This document shows, in pieces, positions 34,611 to 42,953 of a stretch of 64,000 bases of DNA. The first letter of the stretch is position 1. Each line of letters opens with the position of its first letter. The notes beneath the pieces were generated by a model, which was given only the letters and a program-made list of their open reading frames with translations, was not told the origin of the DNA and ran no database searches. Location of the stretch: positions 310,001 through 374,000 of the forward strand of contig NZ_JABJVN010000001.1 of NCBI RefSeq assembly GCF_013618475.1, written 5' to 3'. The stretch comes from Saccharibacillus deserti. Lineage in GTDB: Bacteria > Bacillota > Bacilli > Paenibacillales > Paenibacillaceae. Made by a program: the position numbers and the translations under genes.

Positions 34611-35771
34611 ATTAAACGACTATCGAAACGCAGCGTTTTTTATGGGGCAGTATTGTTTATTTTGCTTATGCTTGGCGCTTGCGGAGAACAGGGCAGAGAG
34701 AAAGAAGTCTACATCCCGCCGCTGCGGACCGACATCGAATCGGCCGTAACCATGCCGCAGGAAGAGGAGGAAACGGATCCTGCGGGGGGCATACTGGAGA
34801 AATCGGCGGCTGTCGAAGATTCCCAAGACCTATCGGACAAGCAGGGAAATTTCGAGGAAACGGATCAGCCGCTTGAACAGGAAGACACGCAGGCCAGCCG
34901 CCCGGTGGAAGAGACGATCGCCGAAAGCGAAGTCTCCTATTGGAGAATCGACGGCGGCGACGCGAATATCCGCAAAGCTCCCGATTATCATTCCGAGTCG
35001 ATCCAAATTGGGAAAGAAGGACGGGATCTGGAATATTTGCACAAGAAAGTAGAGGATCCGCGCGACTCCAGGATTTGGTATAACGTTCAAAATGATGCCG
35101 GAGAGATCGGTTGGATCAGCAGTGCGGTCGTGGTCCGGTCGGACGGCCGTTATTTTGCGGCGGAGCCGATATCCGACGACGAAGCAAACTCGGCAGCGGA
35201 GGCTTCGGTTTCCACGGTCCGCTATTACGCGACCCGTGAAGCCAATATCCGGCAGTCTCCTTCGATCGACGCCCCCACAATCGGCCAGGCGGCCGGAGAT
35301 TCGGTGTTGGAAGGGTTGAATGGCCAGTCTTACGATCCGTCGGACGGCAGAACCTGGTATTACGTGCGGACGCCTTCGGGTCTGGACGGCTGGATCAGCA
35401 GCAAAATGGTGACCGGGTACGCGCCTTCTGCCGAGTCGGCGTATGTGCAAGAAGAGACCGGCGGCGTGTATTACGAAAACTGCGCAGCCGCCGAAGCGGC
35501 GGGAGCCGCACCCGTGTATGAAGGAGAGGCGGGTTACGCCGGTTGGCTCGATCGGGACAGCGACGGAATCGGCTGCGAGATCAGCGACTGGGATTCCTAT
35601 GACGGCGGTTCTTCCGATTCCTCCGATCCGCCCATTTCTTCCGATGGAAACACTGTCTATTTCAAAAACTGTACGGTCGCCAGGGCGGCCGGAGCTGCTC
35701 CCGTGTACGCGGGCGATCTGGGTTATTCGCGCAAACTGGATCGGGACGGCGACGGCGTCGGCTGCGAATAA
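34611..35771 (+). CDS. Lipoprotein with two SH3b and two Excalibur domains
   Basis: A 386-residue lipoprotein if translation begins at the near-cognate ATT 34611, which stands correctly spaced after an AAGGGGCGG ribosome site. This gives a classical signal peptide (IKRLSKRSVFYGAVLFILLMLGAC) with the lipobox LGAC. The next usual start, TTG 34653, would remove the basic end. Two SH3-like repeats follow (DANIRKAPDYHSESIQIG; EANIRQSPSIDAPTIGQ). Two Excalibur calcium-binding repeats end the protein, each closing in LDRD(S/G)DG(I/V)GCE. Probably a wall-associated protein. Confidence 0.8.
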   Translation: MKRLSKRSVFYGAVLFILLMLGACGEQGREKEVYIPPLRTDIESAVTMPQEEEETDPAGGILEKSAAVEDSQDLSDKQGNFEETDQPLEQEDTQASRPVEETIAESEVSYWRIDGGDANIRKAPDYHSESIQIGKEGRDLEYLHKKVEDPRDSRIWYNVQNDAGEIGWISSAVVVRSDGRYFAAEPISDDEANSAAEASVSTVRYYATREANIRQSPSIDAPTIGQAAGDSVLEGLNGQSYDPSDGRTWYYVRTPSGLDGWISSKMVTGYAPSAESAYVQEETGGVYYENCAAAEAAGAAPVYEGEAGYAGWLDRDSDGIGCEISDWDSYDGGSSDSSDPPISSDGNTVYFKNCTVARAAGAAPVYAGDLGYSRKLDRDGDGVGCE

Positions 35772-35857
35772 AAGCACAATGTGCAAAAGTTGCCGAGCGG
35801 GTACCTAAAGGGGTAAGGTGTAGGGGTAAGTAATCGAACGAACAGGAGGCGTGTGCG

Positions 35858-36070
35858 ATGGAAGAAACGACAGTGATCGCGATTCATTTTACGGACGGAG
35901 AAGTGCTGGAACTGGGGATTACCGAGGAAGAGTTCGAACGTCTGGACGGCGAGATCACCTCGAATCCATGGGTCGAAATCGACGGCAACACCATCAACAC
36001 GGCGACGATCAAGTATTTCTGGTTCTACGAAATTCCGACGGATGAAGAGGCCGGGGAAGAAGTCCTGTAA
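35858..36070 (+). CDS. Hypothetical acidic protein
   Basis: A 70-residue acidic protein (EETTVIAIHFTDGEVLELGI..), start ATG 35858 behind ACAGGAGG. Reads as a compact beta-alpha fold. Family unknown. The next small gene begins 28 bp later, and the two look like a pair. Confidence 0.65.
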   Translation: MEETTVIAIHFTDGEVLELGITEEEFERLDGEITSNPWVEIDGNTINTATIKYFWFYEIPTDEEAGEEVL

Positions 36071-36098
36071 CTTTGGCAGCAGCAAGGAGGCGGACACT

Positions 36099-36332
36099 AT
36101 CGCAAATGTTTTTGTGCACTCTCGCGCAGCGGTATGGGATGAATGGAAGAGGCAGTCTCTGACCTTTGACCGGATTCCGACAGAAGATGAATTCATCACG
36201 CTAAATGTGGCAGAAGAATGGTATGAGGTAGGCATCGTGCTGCATACTCCGCTCGACCCTGAAGTCGATGCGGAGATTTATATTCAAAAAGTAGACCGCA
36301 ATAACGTGTATAAAAGCATGTTTAAGTATTGA
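36099..36332 (+). CDS. Hypothetical protein with apparent ATC start
   Basis: Seventy-seven residues if it begins at ATC 36099 (then ANVFVHSRAAVWDEWKRQ), exactly eight bases after AAGGAGG. No ATG, GTG or TTG occupies that position; the open frame reaches back to 36042 inside the preceding gene, and the next usual start is a GTG six codons later. The sequence looks like a small globular protein (WYEVGIVLHTPLDPEVDAEIYIQKV). Function unknown. Confidence 0.6.
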   Translation: MANVFVHSRAAVWDEWKRQSLTFDRIPTEDEFITLNVAEEWYEVGIVLHTPLDPEVDAEIYIQKVDRNNVYKSMFKY

Positions 36333-36652
36333 AGCAGCCGAAAGGCTGCTTGGCACCCCGACCGCTCCGTCAATGGAGCGGTTTTTGGCGTTTTTCACCC
36401 GGCGATCAAGATAGTGGGCTGCGGATTATTTACCGAGTTCTGTACGAAAGACAGCCATTTTACGGAAAGCACGAGGATTGGCTGAACATTTTCCAACGTG
36501 GATAATATTCGGAAAACAGATAAATCTGAAGCTTATGGTCAGGTTATTTTGTGCTAAGATAGCAATCAAGTACTGGAGAATACATATAGGTTGAACGCCC
36601 ATGCGTTCTATAATTTCTATCTTTACCTGGATCGGATGGAGTGAATACCTGG
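36333..36652. other. Intergenic stretch
   Basis: Holds a terminator at 36361-36386 (ACCGCTCC / GGAGCGGT, T5) and otherwise no gene, repeat or operator that I can see. Confidence 0.6.
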
Positions 36653-36970
36653 ATGCTGCGAACCTTTTTTTCTTACTTGTTTTTGAATATCCTGTTTTCT
36701 CCCCTGTATATAACGAGCGGATTTTTTGAGTTCATGGTGCTTACGGGAAGTCCGCATTCTTATGGGGCGTTGGAAATCACGGGTATTTACTTGGGGAACT
36801 TGCTCCCGAATCTGATGCTGTGGATCGCTATTCGAATCTGGGGCAAAAAATTTCGCTGCGATCACCGCCTCAGTACGCTTTTATTGATTCTAGCGGTATT
36901 GGTTATCGGGTACTTCCTTCTGTTCACGCCTCTTCGATATGACGGGATGATCGAGGAACTGCTGCAATAG
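36653..36970 (+). CDS. Hypothetical small membrane protein
   Basis: About 105 residues with three to four membrane helices (FFSYLFLNILFSPLYITSGFF; LLPNLMLWIAIRIWG; LLLILAVLVIGYFLLF). ATG 36653 lies 11 bases after GGATGGAG; a GTG at 36641 is the alternative. Nothing more specific can be said. A terminator-like GC-rich repeat follows at 37023-37067. Confidence 0.55.
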   Translation: MLRTFFSYLFLNILFSPLYITSGFFEFMVLTGSPHSYGALEITGIYLGNLLPNLMLWIAIRIWGKKFRCDHRLSTLLLILAVLVIGYFLLFTPLRYDGMIEELLQ

Positions 36971-37022
36971 TGGATTCGAGCAGGTCAGCGATGCCGTGAA
37001 GAAGCGGGTCGTAGAACATAAA

Positions 37023-37067
37023 GAAGCGGAGCGCTGCCTGTATGGGCGACGCTTCGCTTTTTTTATG
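37023..37067 (+). terminator. Probable terminator
   Basis: Imperfect AAGCGGAGCG / CGCTTCGCTT inverted repeat around a 17-base loop, followed by T7. Confidence 0.6.
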
Positions 37068-37164
37068 TTTGGCTTTTTTGGGCAGAATGGATAGAGGGTG
37101 CTGGCTTGGCCGCAATCCGCTAGGATGGAATATTTCAAAGTTTATAAAAGTGTATATAAAAAAG

Positions 37165-37192
37165 AAAAACCCTTGGATATCCAAGGGTTTTT
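37165..37192 (-). terminator. Terminator downstream of the tRNA-Val gene
   Basis: AAAAACCCTTGGATATCCAAGGGTTTTT, a perfect palindrome eight bases beyond the tRNA 3' end; it would terminate a tRNA transcript running leftward. Confidence 0.85.
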
Positions 37193-37198
37193 CAAGTA

Positions 37199-37241
37199 TA
37201 GGACGGATGGGGATCGAACCCATGACCCCTACCCTGTCAAG
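37199..37241 (-). tRNA. 3' part of tRNA-Val(GAC), left attachment junction
   Basis: On the minus strand the sequence gives the anticodon loop TTGACAG (anticodon GAC), the 3' anticodon stem GGTAG, a variable loop, the T arm ATGGG-TTCGATC-CCCAT, the 3' acceptor strand CCGTCCT and discriminator A; no CCA is encoded. Identity to a tRNA stops just 5' of the anticodon loop: the expected CTACC stem strand is replaced by CATTC. The 5' half is absent. This is what remains at one end after site-specific integration into a tRNA gene; the functional tRNA should be rebuilt at the other end, outside the window. GC content drops sharply from here on. Confidence 0.78.
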
Positions 37242-37469
37242 AATGAAAATAGAGAAAGTAGAGTATCGTTAGGTTTTACACGTTCAAAAGTGGACGAACC
37301 ACTATCTTGTAAATCTGATACTTTTAATTATAAAGTGGTCAGCAAAAGAAGTAAAGTGTCTAGTGAAAATGCTTGAAATAATCTCTTTGTAAGTAAAAAA
37401 TGTTTTTGATATCTATGCTTTCCTAGGTATGATTAAGAGACTTAGAAAGTAAAAGAGGGAGAGAAATAA

Positions 37470-38304
37470 TTGAAAAAGAAAATCTTAACGACCGTTATGG
37501 CTGTAGGTATTGTTGCTGGCTCTATGACATCTGCTACTTCGCTGGCGGCTACTCAAACGAAGGTTACATTCGATGGAACTACTATAAGTTTTGAGGTAGA
37601 CCCAGTTGTACGGGAAGGCGTGACTCTCGTTCAATTCCGTCCAATCTTTGAAAAATTGGGATATACCATTTCTTATAATGGGGCAACAAATGTCATTACG
37701 GCTATTATAAGGTGAGAAAAAGATTCAACTGAAGTTTGGAAGTCCAATGGCTGGTGTTGGAGAGAAGGCCGTTAATATGGGTATGCCTGTAATTTCTATT
37801 CAAAACAACCTTATGGTTCCGCTGCGGTTCGTATCTGAGCAAAGTGGGGCAGTGGTTGTTTGGAATAAGACGACCAACACCATTGCAGTTTCGACTAAAA
37901 AAGAACATGGTGAAGAGAGTCCTAAGCCGACTGTCGTTACTACTACGAACATTGTAAAAGACGGAATTACATTTGCAACCCAACCGTCCAAGTACATCAA
38001 GAACTTGACAGTCGGGGTTTCTGTATAACAAGAGATGGCCTACAAAATGTATCGGCAGTTCCTGATTTACTATAAAAATGAAGGGAACACAACGCTTGAT
38101 ATTTCAAAGTTGCGTTATATGGCAGTAAATCACTTAGATACTTACGGGAAATTCAATTCTACGGTCCCGAGTGAAGTCTCTTTGGAAGATGCTCCAAAGC
38201 AAAAGAAAGCTTTAGCCCCAGGTGAAGAGTATGTGGTTCAGCTTTTGATTTATGATGATAGAAACCAAGCTGACTTTGTTTATTTTTCATTAGATAACTT
38301 TTAA
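37470..38304 (+). pseudogene. Decayed stalk-domain secreted protein gene
   Basis: Three pieces of one gene. Piece 1 (37470-37715) has a signal peptide and the first stalk repeat (REGVTLVQFRPIFEKLGYTISYNGATNVITA). A frameshift near 37705 moves the coding to another frame, which continues KKIQLKFGSP..VNMGMPVISIQNNLMVPLRFVSEQSGAVVVWN. An in-frame TAA at 38026 then splits off the C-terminal part (38035-38304, YRQFLIYYKNEGNTTLDISKL). Restoring both gives one protein of about 277 residues. It resembles the intact gene at 42954-43718 in layout. The ribosome site is AGGGAG before a TTG at 37470. Confidence 0.8.
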
Positions 38305-38335
38305 AATCAGTCTTTTAAATTCCAAAAGTAAAATA

Positions 38336-38359
38336 AAAAGCACCTTACAGGGTGCTTTC
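38336..38359 (+). terminator. Terminator
   Basis: AAAGCACC-TTAC-AGGGTGCTTT after the decayed stalk-domain gene. Confidence 0.8.
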
Positions 38360-38376
38360 AGATTAAGGAGGAACTA

Positions 38377-39381
38377 TTGAATCCACTTGAGATGTATAAC
38401 TTGTTTATTCAAAAACTTATTAATTTCATAGAGGTCAATCAAAAATATATTCCTTTTCCCAAAGTACTGATTTGGTATTTGAAAGTTCCCTGGTATCTTA
38501 AATTAATTGTTACCCTGATTATTGGCTATGTAATAGATCGAGTTGTTTACACAGCTGGATTTATAGTTTTGCAAAGCCGATCCAAAAATGAAGCTTTATC
38601 TTTTATAAGTGCTTTTCAAAATCCAATAGATTTTCCGGATAGCTTAGTTTATAAGTACTCTTTCTTGTTTTTTAGCATTTTAGGAGTTATATCACTACCT
38701 TTTTTAACCTTACTATTTTTTATAATCTTATTCAGAAGAATATCTGAAAAAACTTCTGATCCTCTAACAAAAGGATTTAAGGCGTTATTTCTAATAGTTG
38801 CTTTGATCATAATTGCGGGCGTTGGGTTTCTGATTCTTCAAATAGTGGGCCTGATTCCTTATATTATGTTTTACTCTTCCAAAGATGTTAGTCCGGTCGA
38901 ATTAGTTTTACGTGCTCTCTTTAATCAAGGATCTTTGAATCACGAAACAACTGTCCTAAGTTATGAATATTTAAATAAACAGGTAACGTATTCTCTTGTA
39001 TTTGAAGTATGGGGATTAATAATACTAGGAGCAATGTGGTTTGCTGCAAATCGGTTAGGCTCTCAGAAAAAACATTCACTTATATATATATTTCTAAGTG
39101 GATTGGGTCTACTAGTTATTATTATAGGAATTATAGTTATGGTAACTCACACGTTTTACGTCACAGGTTACTTCGGTAAGAGTTTGGCTAACTACGATTT
39201 AGATTATGTAAGGGTTGAGTATAAGGTAAATGGAGCCCAGTCGATTCAAGGGATAAGGATTTCTGAGGATAAAAATAGAATCATCTTAAGAGATGGCTGT
39301 AATGTTACTCATTCGATCACTAGTGAAGAAATCCACATTACTTCTGTGACTGAGGTAGGAGAGTGTATGAAAGAATCGTAA
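38377..39381 (+). CDS. Membrane protein of unknown function
   Basis: A 334-residue protein with about five membrane helices in the first 250 residues (for example LIVTLIIGYVIDRVVYTAGFIVL; LFLIVALIIIAGVGFLILQIVGLIPYIMF; GLGLLVIIIGIIVMVTHTFYV). It ends in an outside soluble tail of 80 residues. TTG start at 38377, seven bases after AAGGAGG. No recognised family. It stands between two terminators as a single gene, and its codon use is AT-rich like the rest of the element. Confidence 0.7.
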   Translation: MNPLEMYNLFIQKLINFIEVNQKYIPFPKVLIWYLKVPWYLKLIVTLIIGYVIDRVVYTAGFIVLQSRSKNEALSFISAFQNPIDFPDSLVYKYSFLFFSILGVISLPFLTLLFFIILFRRISEKTSDPLTKGFKALFLIVALIIIAGVGFLILQIVGLIPYIMFYSSKDVSPVELVLRALFNQGSLNHETTVLSYEYLNKQVTYSLVFEVWGLIILGAMWFAANRLGSQKKHSLIYIFLSGLGLLVIIIGIIVMVTHTFYVTGYFGKSLANYDLDYVRVEYKVNGAQSIQGIRISEDKNRIILRDGCNVTHSITSEEIHITSVTEVGECMKES

Positions 39382-39481
39382 GGCTAAAATAATCCCTTTG
39401 AAAAAGGATATAGTAATACTTATTTCTATTATCGTTTAAATCATTCGTAAGTTCTTCTTGCTAGTAACAATTTTAAAAATA

Positions 39482-39504
39482 AAAAGACCCATTAAGGGTC
39501 TTTT
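39482..39504. terminator. Bidirectional terminator
   Basis: AAAAGACCC-ATTAA-GGGTCTTTT between two converging genes. Confidence 0.85.
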
Positions 39505-39633
39505 ATTTCTCTACAACCTTTACCAAAGGTATTTTCCTTTTAAATAAGCAAGCAATATACAAAGCGTGCCAAGTACGATGATGGTAATCCCACGCAAGAT
39601 TTTAGTGGCTATTATTTTCAATTTTTCTCCCCC

Positions 39634-40056
39634 TTAGTTCAATTTGTTTATAGCCGACATAAACTTCTCTTCCTTCGCCTCGCTATGTATCTTAAATAAC
39701 TTAATTGCATCGCCACCACGCTCCAAGAACCGTCTATATTTACCTAGGTTAATCGGTTCTTGGAACATTTCTTCTAGAGCTTCGGTCGGAGAAGCTTTAA
39801 ACAATTTTAACCAAGCCTTTTCATTAATATTTTGTTTAGAGAGTCGTTCCAATCTAATTTCATGAAAGACTTCGATTGCAGCGAAACTAGGTTGTATGCG
39901 AGATTTCAAAAGCTTTTTCATGATGCGGTCTATTGCTTCTTTATGTTGCTCGGTTGTTTGGCAATAGTACTTGATCATTCCAACTAAAATACAAGCAGTG
40001 GGACGGAATTCGAAAAAGTCCATAACCGATTCATTAGAAGAGTAAGTAACAGACAT
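39634..40056 (-). CDS. Hypothetical protein divergent from the HTH regulator
   Basis: A 140-residue, mostly helical, lysine-rich protein with no recognised domain (HKEAIDRIMKKLLKSRIQPSFAAIEVFHEIRLERL..). Start ATG 40056 with GGAGG upstream (minus strand). It is divergent from the small HTH gene at 40203 and the pair shares a 147-bp control region with a 17-bp palindrome, which suggests joint regulation. It could be an immunity, antitoxin or phage-control function; nothing in the sequence decides this. Confidence 0.6.
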   Translation of the reverse strand: MSVTYSSNESVMDFFEFRPTACILVGMIKYYCQTTEQHKEAIDRIMKKLLKSRIQPSFAAIEVFHEIRLERLSKQNINEKAWLKLFKASPTEALEEMFQEPINLGKYRRFLERGGDAIKLFKIHSEAKEEKFMSAINKLN

Positions 40057-40126
40057 AAGTGATTACCTCCAATTTTTGTTTTCAATTTGCTAAGTAGCAT
40101 GTAAGATGAGAAATGACAGAGAAGTA

Positions 40127-40173
40127 ATTGTAACTACTTATAGTTATATTATATATCTATAAGTAGTTACAAT
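40127..40173. promoter_or_regulatory. Long palindromic operator between divergent genes
   Basis: Two perfect 17-base arms (ATTGTAACTACTTATAG and its complement) separated by a 13-bp AT-only spacer that includes -10-like TATATT/TATAAT sequences. It lies midway between the divergent genes at 40056 and 40203. It is a likely binding site for the HTH protein encoded at 40203, controlling both directions (inference). Confidence 0.7.
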
Positions 40174-40202
40174 CAAGAGAATTTTAAAGGGGTTTTGAGT
40201 AT

Positions 40203-40451
40203 ATGATTAAGATTGTGTTAGAAGAATCTCTTGAACGTTTGGGAGTATCGATGCGTCAATTGGCTTTGAGAGCTGGCTTACGTCCCAATACTGTTACCGA
40301 ACTTACAGGAAACCGTGCTAAACAGGCGAATTTTGAAACACTTGATAAAATTTTAAATGCAATGAATGAGATTGCTGAAGAAAGAAAGTTGAGAGTAAGT
40401 TTTAGTATTTTAGACATAATCAGTTATGAGTATATACGTAAAGAAGAGTAA
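40203..40451 (+). CDS. Small XRE/Cro-type HTH regulator
   Basis: An 82-residue DNA-binding protein that is essentially one helix-turn-helix domain: LGVSMRQLALRAGLRPNTVTELTG is helices 2-3, with a following FETLDKILNAMNEIAEE helix. Length and layout fit YozG-like or Cro-type phage regulators. ATG 40203 lies 11 bases after AAAGGGG. It probably binds the palindrome upstream and regulates itself and the divergent gene. Confidence 0.8.
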   Translation: MIKIVLEESLERLGVSMRQLALRAGLRPNTVTELTGNRAKQANFETLDKILNAMNEIAEERKLRVSFSILDIISYEYIRKEE

Positions 40452-40757
40452 CGGATTTCTAATAATTTTGAAAGAAATCAACGCAAGCGCCATAATAGAT
40501 TCCTAAGCTAAAGTTCTTAACGTGCTATTTAGATCGCTTTTGAATCTTTGGATGTAACAGTTCAATGAGACGAAGTAGAGTATTTAGTCTATAAGTGGAA
40601 TAGAATGTATTGATATAATTAGAGCCTTTGAAAAAGAATATTAAGATTTAGTGTAGTTAAACTAGCAATAAACAACGTTCCACATGAACACGTCTTAAAC
40701 TACTTAAGTAACATAGCTTATCTAGAGAATATAAAAATAATTAGTAGGTGGTTATTT
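40452..40757. other. Intergenic stretch
   Basis: AT-rich; I see no gene, stable hairpin or repeat. A promoter for the HNH gene downstream presumably lies here but no clear -35/-10 pair stands out. Confidence 0.5.
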
Positions 40758-41936
40758 ATGTACCAATGTATATATTGCGACGCTGAAATCTTAAAACGAT
40801 CTAGCGAACATATCATTCATGCTGCATTAGGCTCAAGCTTACAATCTGATAAAATTATATGTAAAGACTGTAATAACTATTTCTCAAGAAAAGAGTCGGG
40901 AGACATTGATAAGAAGTTTGTTGAACAATTCGAAGTATTTAGAAATTTACTAAATGTAAAAAATGATCGCGGCAAGTTGCCACCTACTATAAAGCGTTTG
41001 AAGCTTGGTAACGAAGAAATCATCTTAGAGCCAGGCGGAAAAATAGCTTATCAAAAATCCAGAAGAGAAATTATTAAAGATGAAGAAGGGAAGGTAAAGT
41101 TTCATATCTCTTCTCCTAACCTTGAAAAGGGCAAAGAGCAATTAAGACATATTAAAAAGCAATATGGAGAAAAAGCTGAACTGATTATTGAACAAGCTAA
41201 ATTAAAGAGGTCGTATGCAAATACTCCTATTGAATTTGATTTTAGTTTAGGAGGAGAAGAGAATACAAAAGCAGTTGCTAAGATGTTATATAACTTTGTG
41301 CATTATCTAGATAGAGAGTCTTTGATTAGTTTGCCAGAACTCGATTGGAGTGATATCAAACAATATCTTAGATACAATGCGACTAAGAGTAATATAGAAA
41401 CAGGGTATGATTTTATAAATCCAATTCCTATTGAGATCCCCAAAGATGATTTATCAAACTATATCTTTATATCAGGCTCGAGTCAGCAAGGAATCATTTT
41501 CGGGCATGTTGTAATATTTGGAAGTATTAGTTTTTCATCCATTATTCACAATAGATACGAGGGGGTCGATTTTGGGTATGGCATCAAGCAACCGTTGAAT
41601 GTTAAACAAAGTGAGGCATTTTACGAATTTGAAATTCAGCCTTTTAATAGCAATATATTCAGAGATAAGCTTGCTTACTCAGAAATTCAAATAAATAAGA
41701 TGGGTAAGGAAATTAATAAACTTTTAAGAATATATCAAGATAAAGCAACGAAAGAGGCACAGAACAAACTGATAAGCGAAGCAATGAATAAAGTTTTTAA
41801 AGGATATGAAGGAGAATACTTTTCATCTGAGATATTGCAAAATCTTTCTAATGTGATAGCGGATGAATATACAAAATTTCTTTTTAGAATTGATACAGAG
41901 ACACCTATTGATCTTGAAGATTCAACAGATAAATGA
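40758..41936 (+). CDS. HNH-type nuclease-like protein
   Basis: A 392-residue protein. The first 50 residues hold a zinc-finger HNH pattern: CIYC, then SSEHIIHAALGS, then ICKDCNNYFS (two Cys pairs around the E-H-I-I-H core). This is the arrangement of HNH endonucleases seen in restriction and phage-defence genes. The following 340 residues are a mixed helix-strand domain of unknown role. ATG 40758 has a TAGGTGG ribosome site. The proteasome-like gene follows 137 bp later on the same strand. A nuclease function is inferred from the motif only. Confidence 0.7.
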   Translation: MYQCIYCDAEILKRSSEHIIHAALGSSLQSDKIICKDCNNYFSRKESGDIDKKFVEQFEVFRNLLNVKNDRGKLPPTIKRLKLGNEEIILEPGGKIAYQKSRREIIKDEEGKVKFHISSPNLEKGKEQLRHIKKQYGEKAELIIEQAKLKRSYANTPIEFDFSLGGEENTKAVAKMLYNFVHYLDRESLISLPELDWSDIKQYLRYNATKSNIETGYDFINPIPIEIPKDDLSNYIFISGSSQQGIIFGHVVIFGSISFSSIIHNRYEGVDFGYGIKQPLNVKQSEAFYEFEIQPFNSNIFRDKLAYSEIQINKMGKEINKLLRIYQDKATKEAQNKLISEAMNKVFKGYEGEYFSSEILQNLSNVIADEYTKFLFRIDTETPIDLEDSTDK

Positions 41937-42073
41937 CGCTAATTTTTACAACATGAAAGTACTCACCTTAGTATGTTAAAGCTGATTCTTCTATGTTCGA
42001 AAAGGTTCCAAATAAATGAAAATTTCTTAAAATTCATTATAGTGATTTACTTATCAAAGAAAAGAGGTTATTT

Positions 42074-42733
42074 ATGACTTTAGTATTGGCAATGAGTTAT
42101 GATGAAGGTGTTATTGTTGCAGCTGATACGTTGAGAACGATTTATGATGAAAACAACAAGAGATTAGAAGGAAGTAAAGAAGAATTCAAGATTAAAATTT
42201 TGCATAATCGTATCGGAATTGCAGTTGCTGGATTGGGTCAATTGAGTGATGCCTGTGTGTCAGCTGTACAAAGCATATGCAGAAGTCGAACTGAAATTAG
42301 TTTTGAAGAAATCGAAAAAATTTGTATGGATTATTTCAAATTTTCAGTTGAAAAATTTAATGAACACAATAATAAGCATGTTATGGGTATGCATGTTCTA
42401 TTGTTTGGCATCAGCGATAAAGGCAAAAAGTTCATAAAACATTACTCTTTCGAAAAAGATAACGTAGCAATTTATCCTGTAAACATTCAACAGCCTTATG
42501 CCATTGGTAGTGGTGTCTCCGTGTTAAACATAATGGAAAATCCAATTCAGATTAATGAAACCAATCCAGACGTTATACTGAACCACTTTTTAAAGCTAAT
42601 AACTCAAGTATCGAAGGAAGAAGAAACAGTAGGAGGGGATATTCAATCCGTTTTAATAAACCAAGAAGAGTTCGTAAATCTTGTATATGATGGAAAAGAA
42701 GCGAAGACAACGATATTTAAATGGAAAAAATAA
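42074..42733 (+). CDS. Proteasome-type Ntn hydrolase
   Basis: A 219-residue protein whose first residues, after removal of Met, are TLVLAMSYDEGVIVAAD. They match the N-terminal strand pair of proteasome beta subunits and HslV. Counting from Thr1, Asp17 is in place. The catalytic Lys (Lys33 in HslV) aligns with Lys38 in EFKIKILHN. GIAVAGLG and AIGSGVSVL match the glycine-rich loop and the AIGSGG strand of HslV. So the Thr-Asp-Lys machinery appears complete. HslU or another unfoldase is not nearby. Substrate and assembly are unknown. ATG 42074 follows AAAGAGG; a terminator lies at 42782-42815. Confidence 0.8.
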   Translation: MTLVLAMSYDEGVIVAADTLRTIYDENNKRLEGSKEEFKIKILHNRIGIAVAGLGQLSDACVSAVQSICRSRTEISFEEIEKICMDYFKFSVEKFNEHNNKHVMGMHVLLFGISDKGKKFIKHYSFEKDNVAIYPVNIQQPYAIGSGVSVLNIMENPIQINETNPDVILNHFLKLITQVSKEEETVGGDIQSVLINQEEFVNLVYDGKEAKTTIFKWKK

Positions 42734-42781
42734 GAGTAAGAATAGTAAAGGGAATGCTTAGAATAAGAGAAAAACGAAAAT

Positions 42782-42815
42782 ACAGCTCTAAGGACAAAAA
42801 TATCCTTAGAGCTGT
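42782..42815 (+). terminator. Terminator of the proteasome-like gene
   Basis: ACAGCTCTAAGGA / TCCTTAGAGCTGT stem with an 8-base loop followed by TTTATGG. Confidence 0.8.
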
Positions 42816-42953
42816 TTATGGTTTCTATCGATAAAATGTGAGTTTCATCAAGAAGCCTAAACATGCTAATTTTTGATTTTGAAATGGAAAATGTTAGCCG
42901 AATTTGGTATGATCGGCTTAGAAAGCCACTTACCATTAAAGGGGATAGCAATA

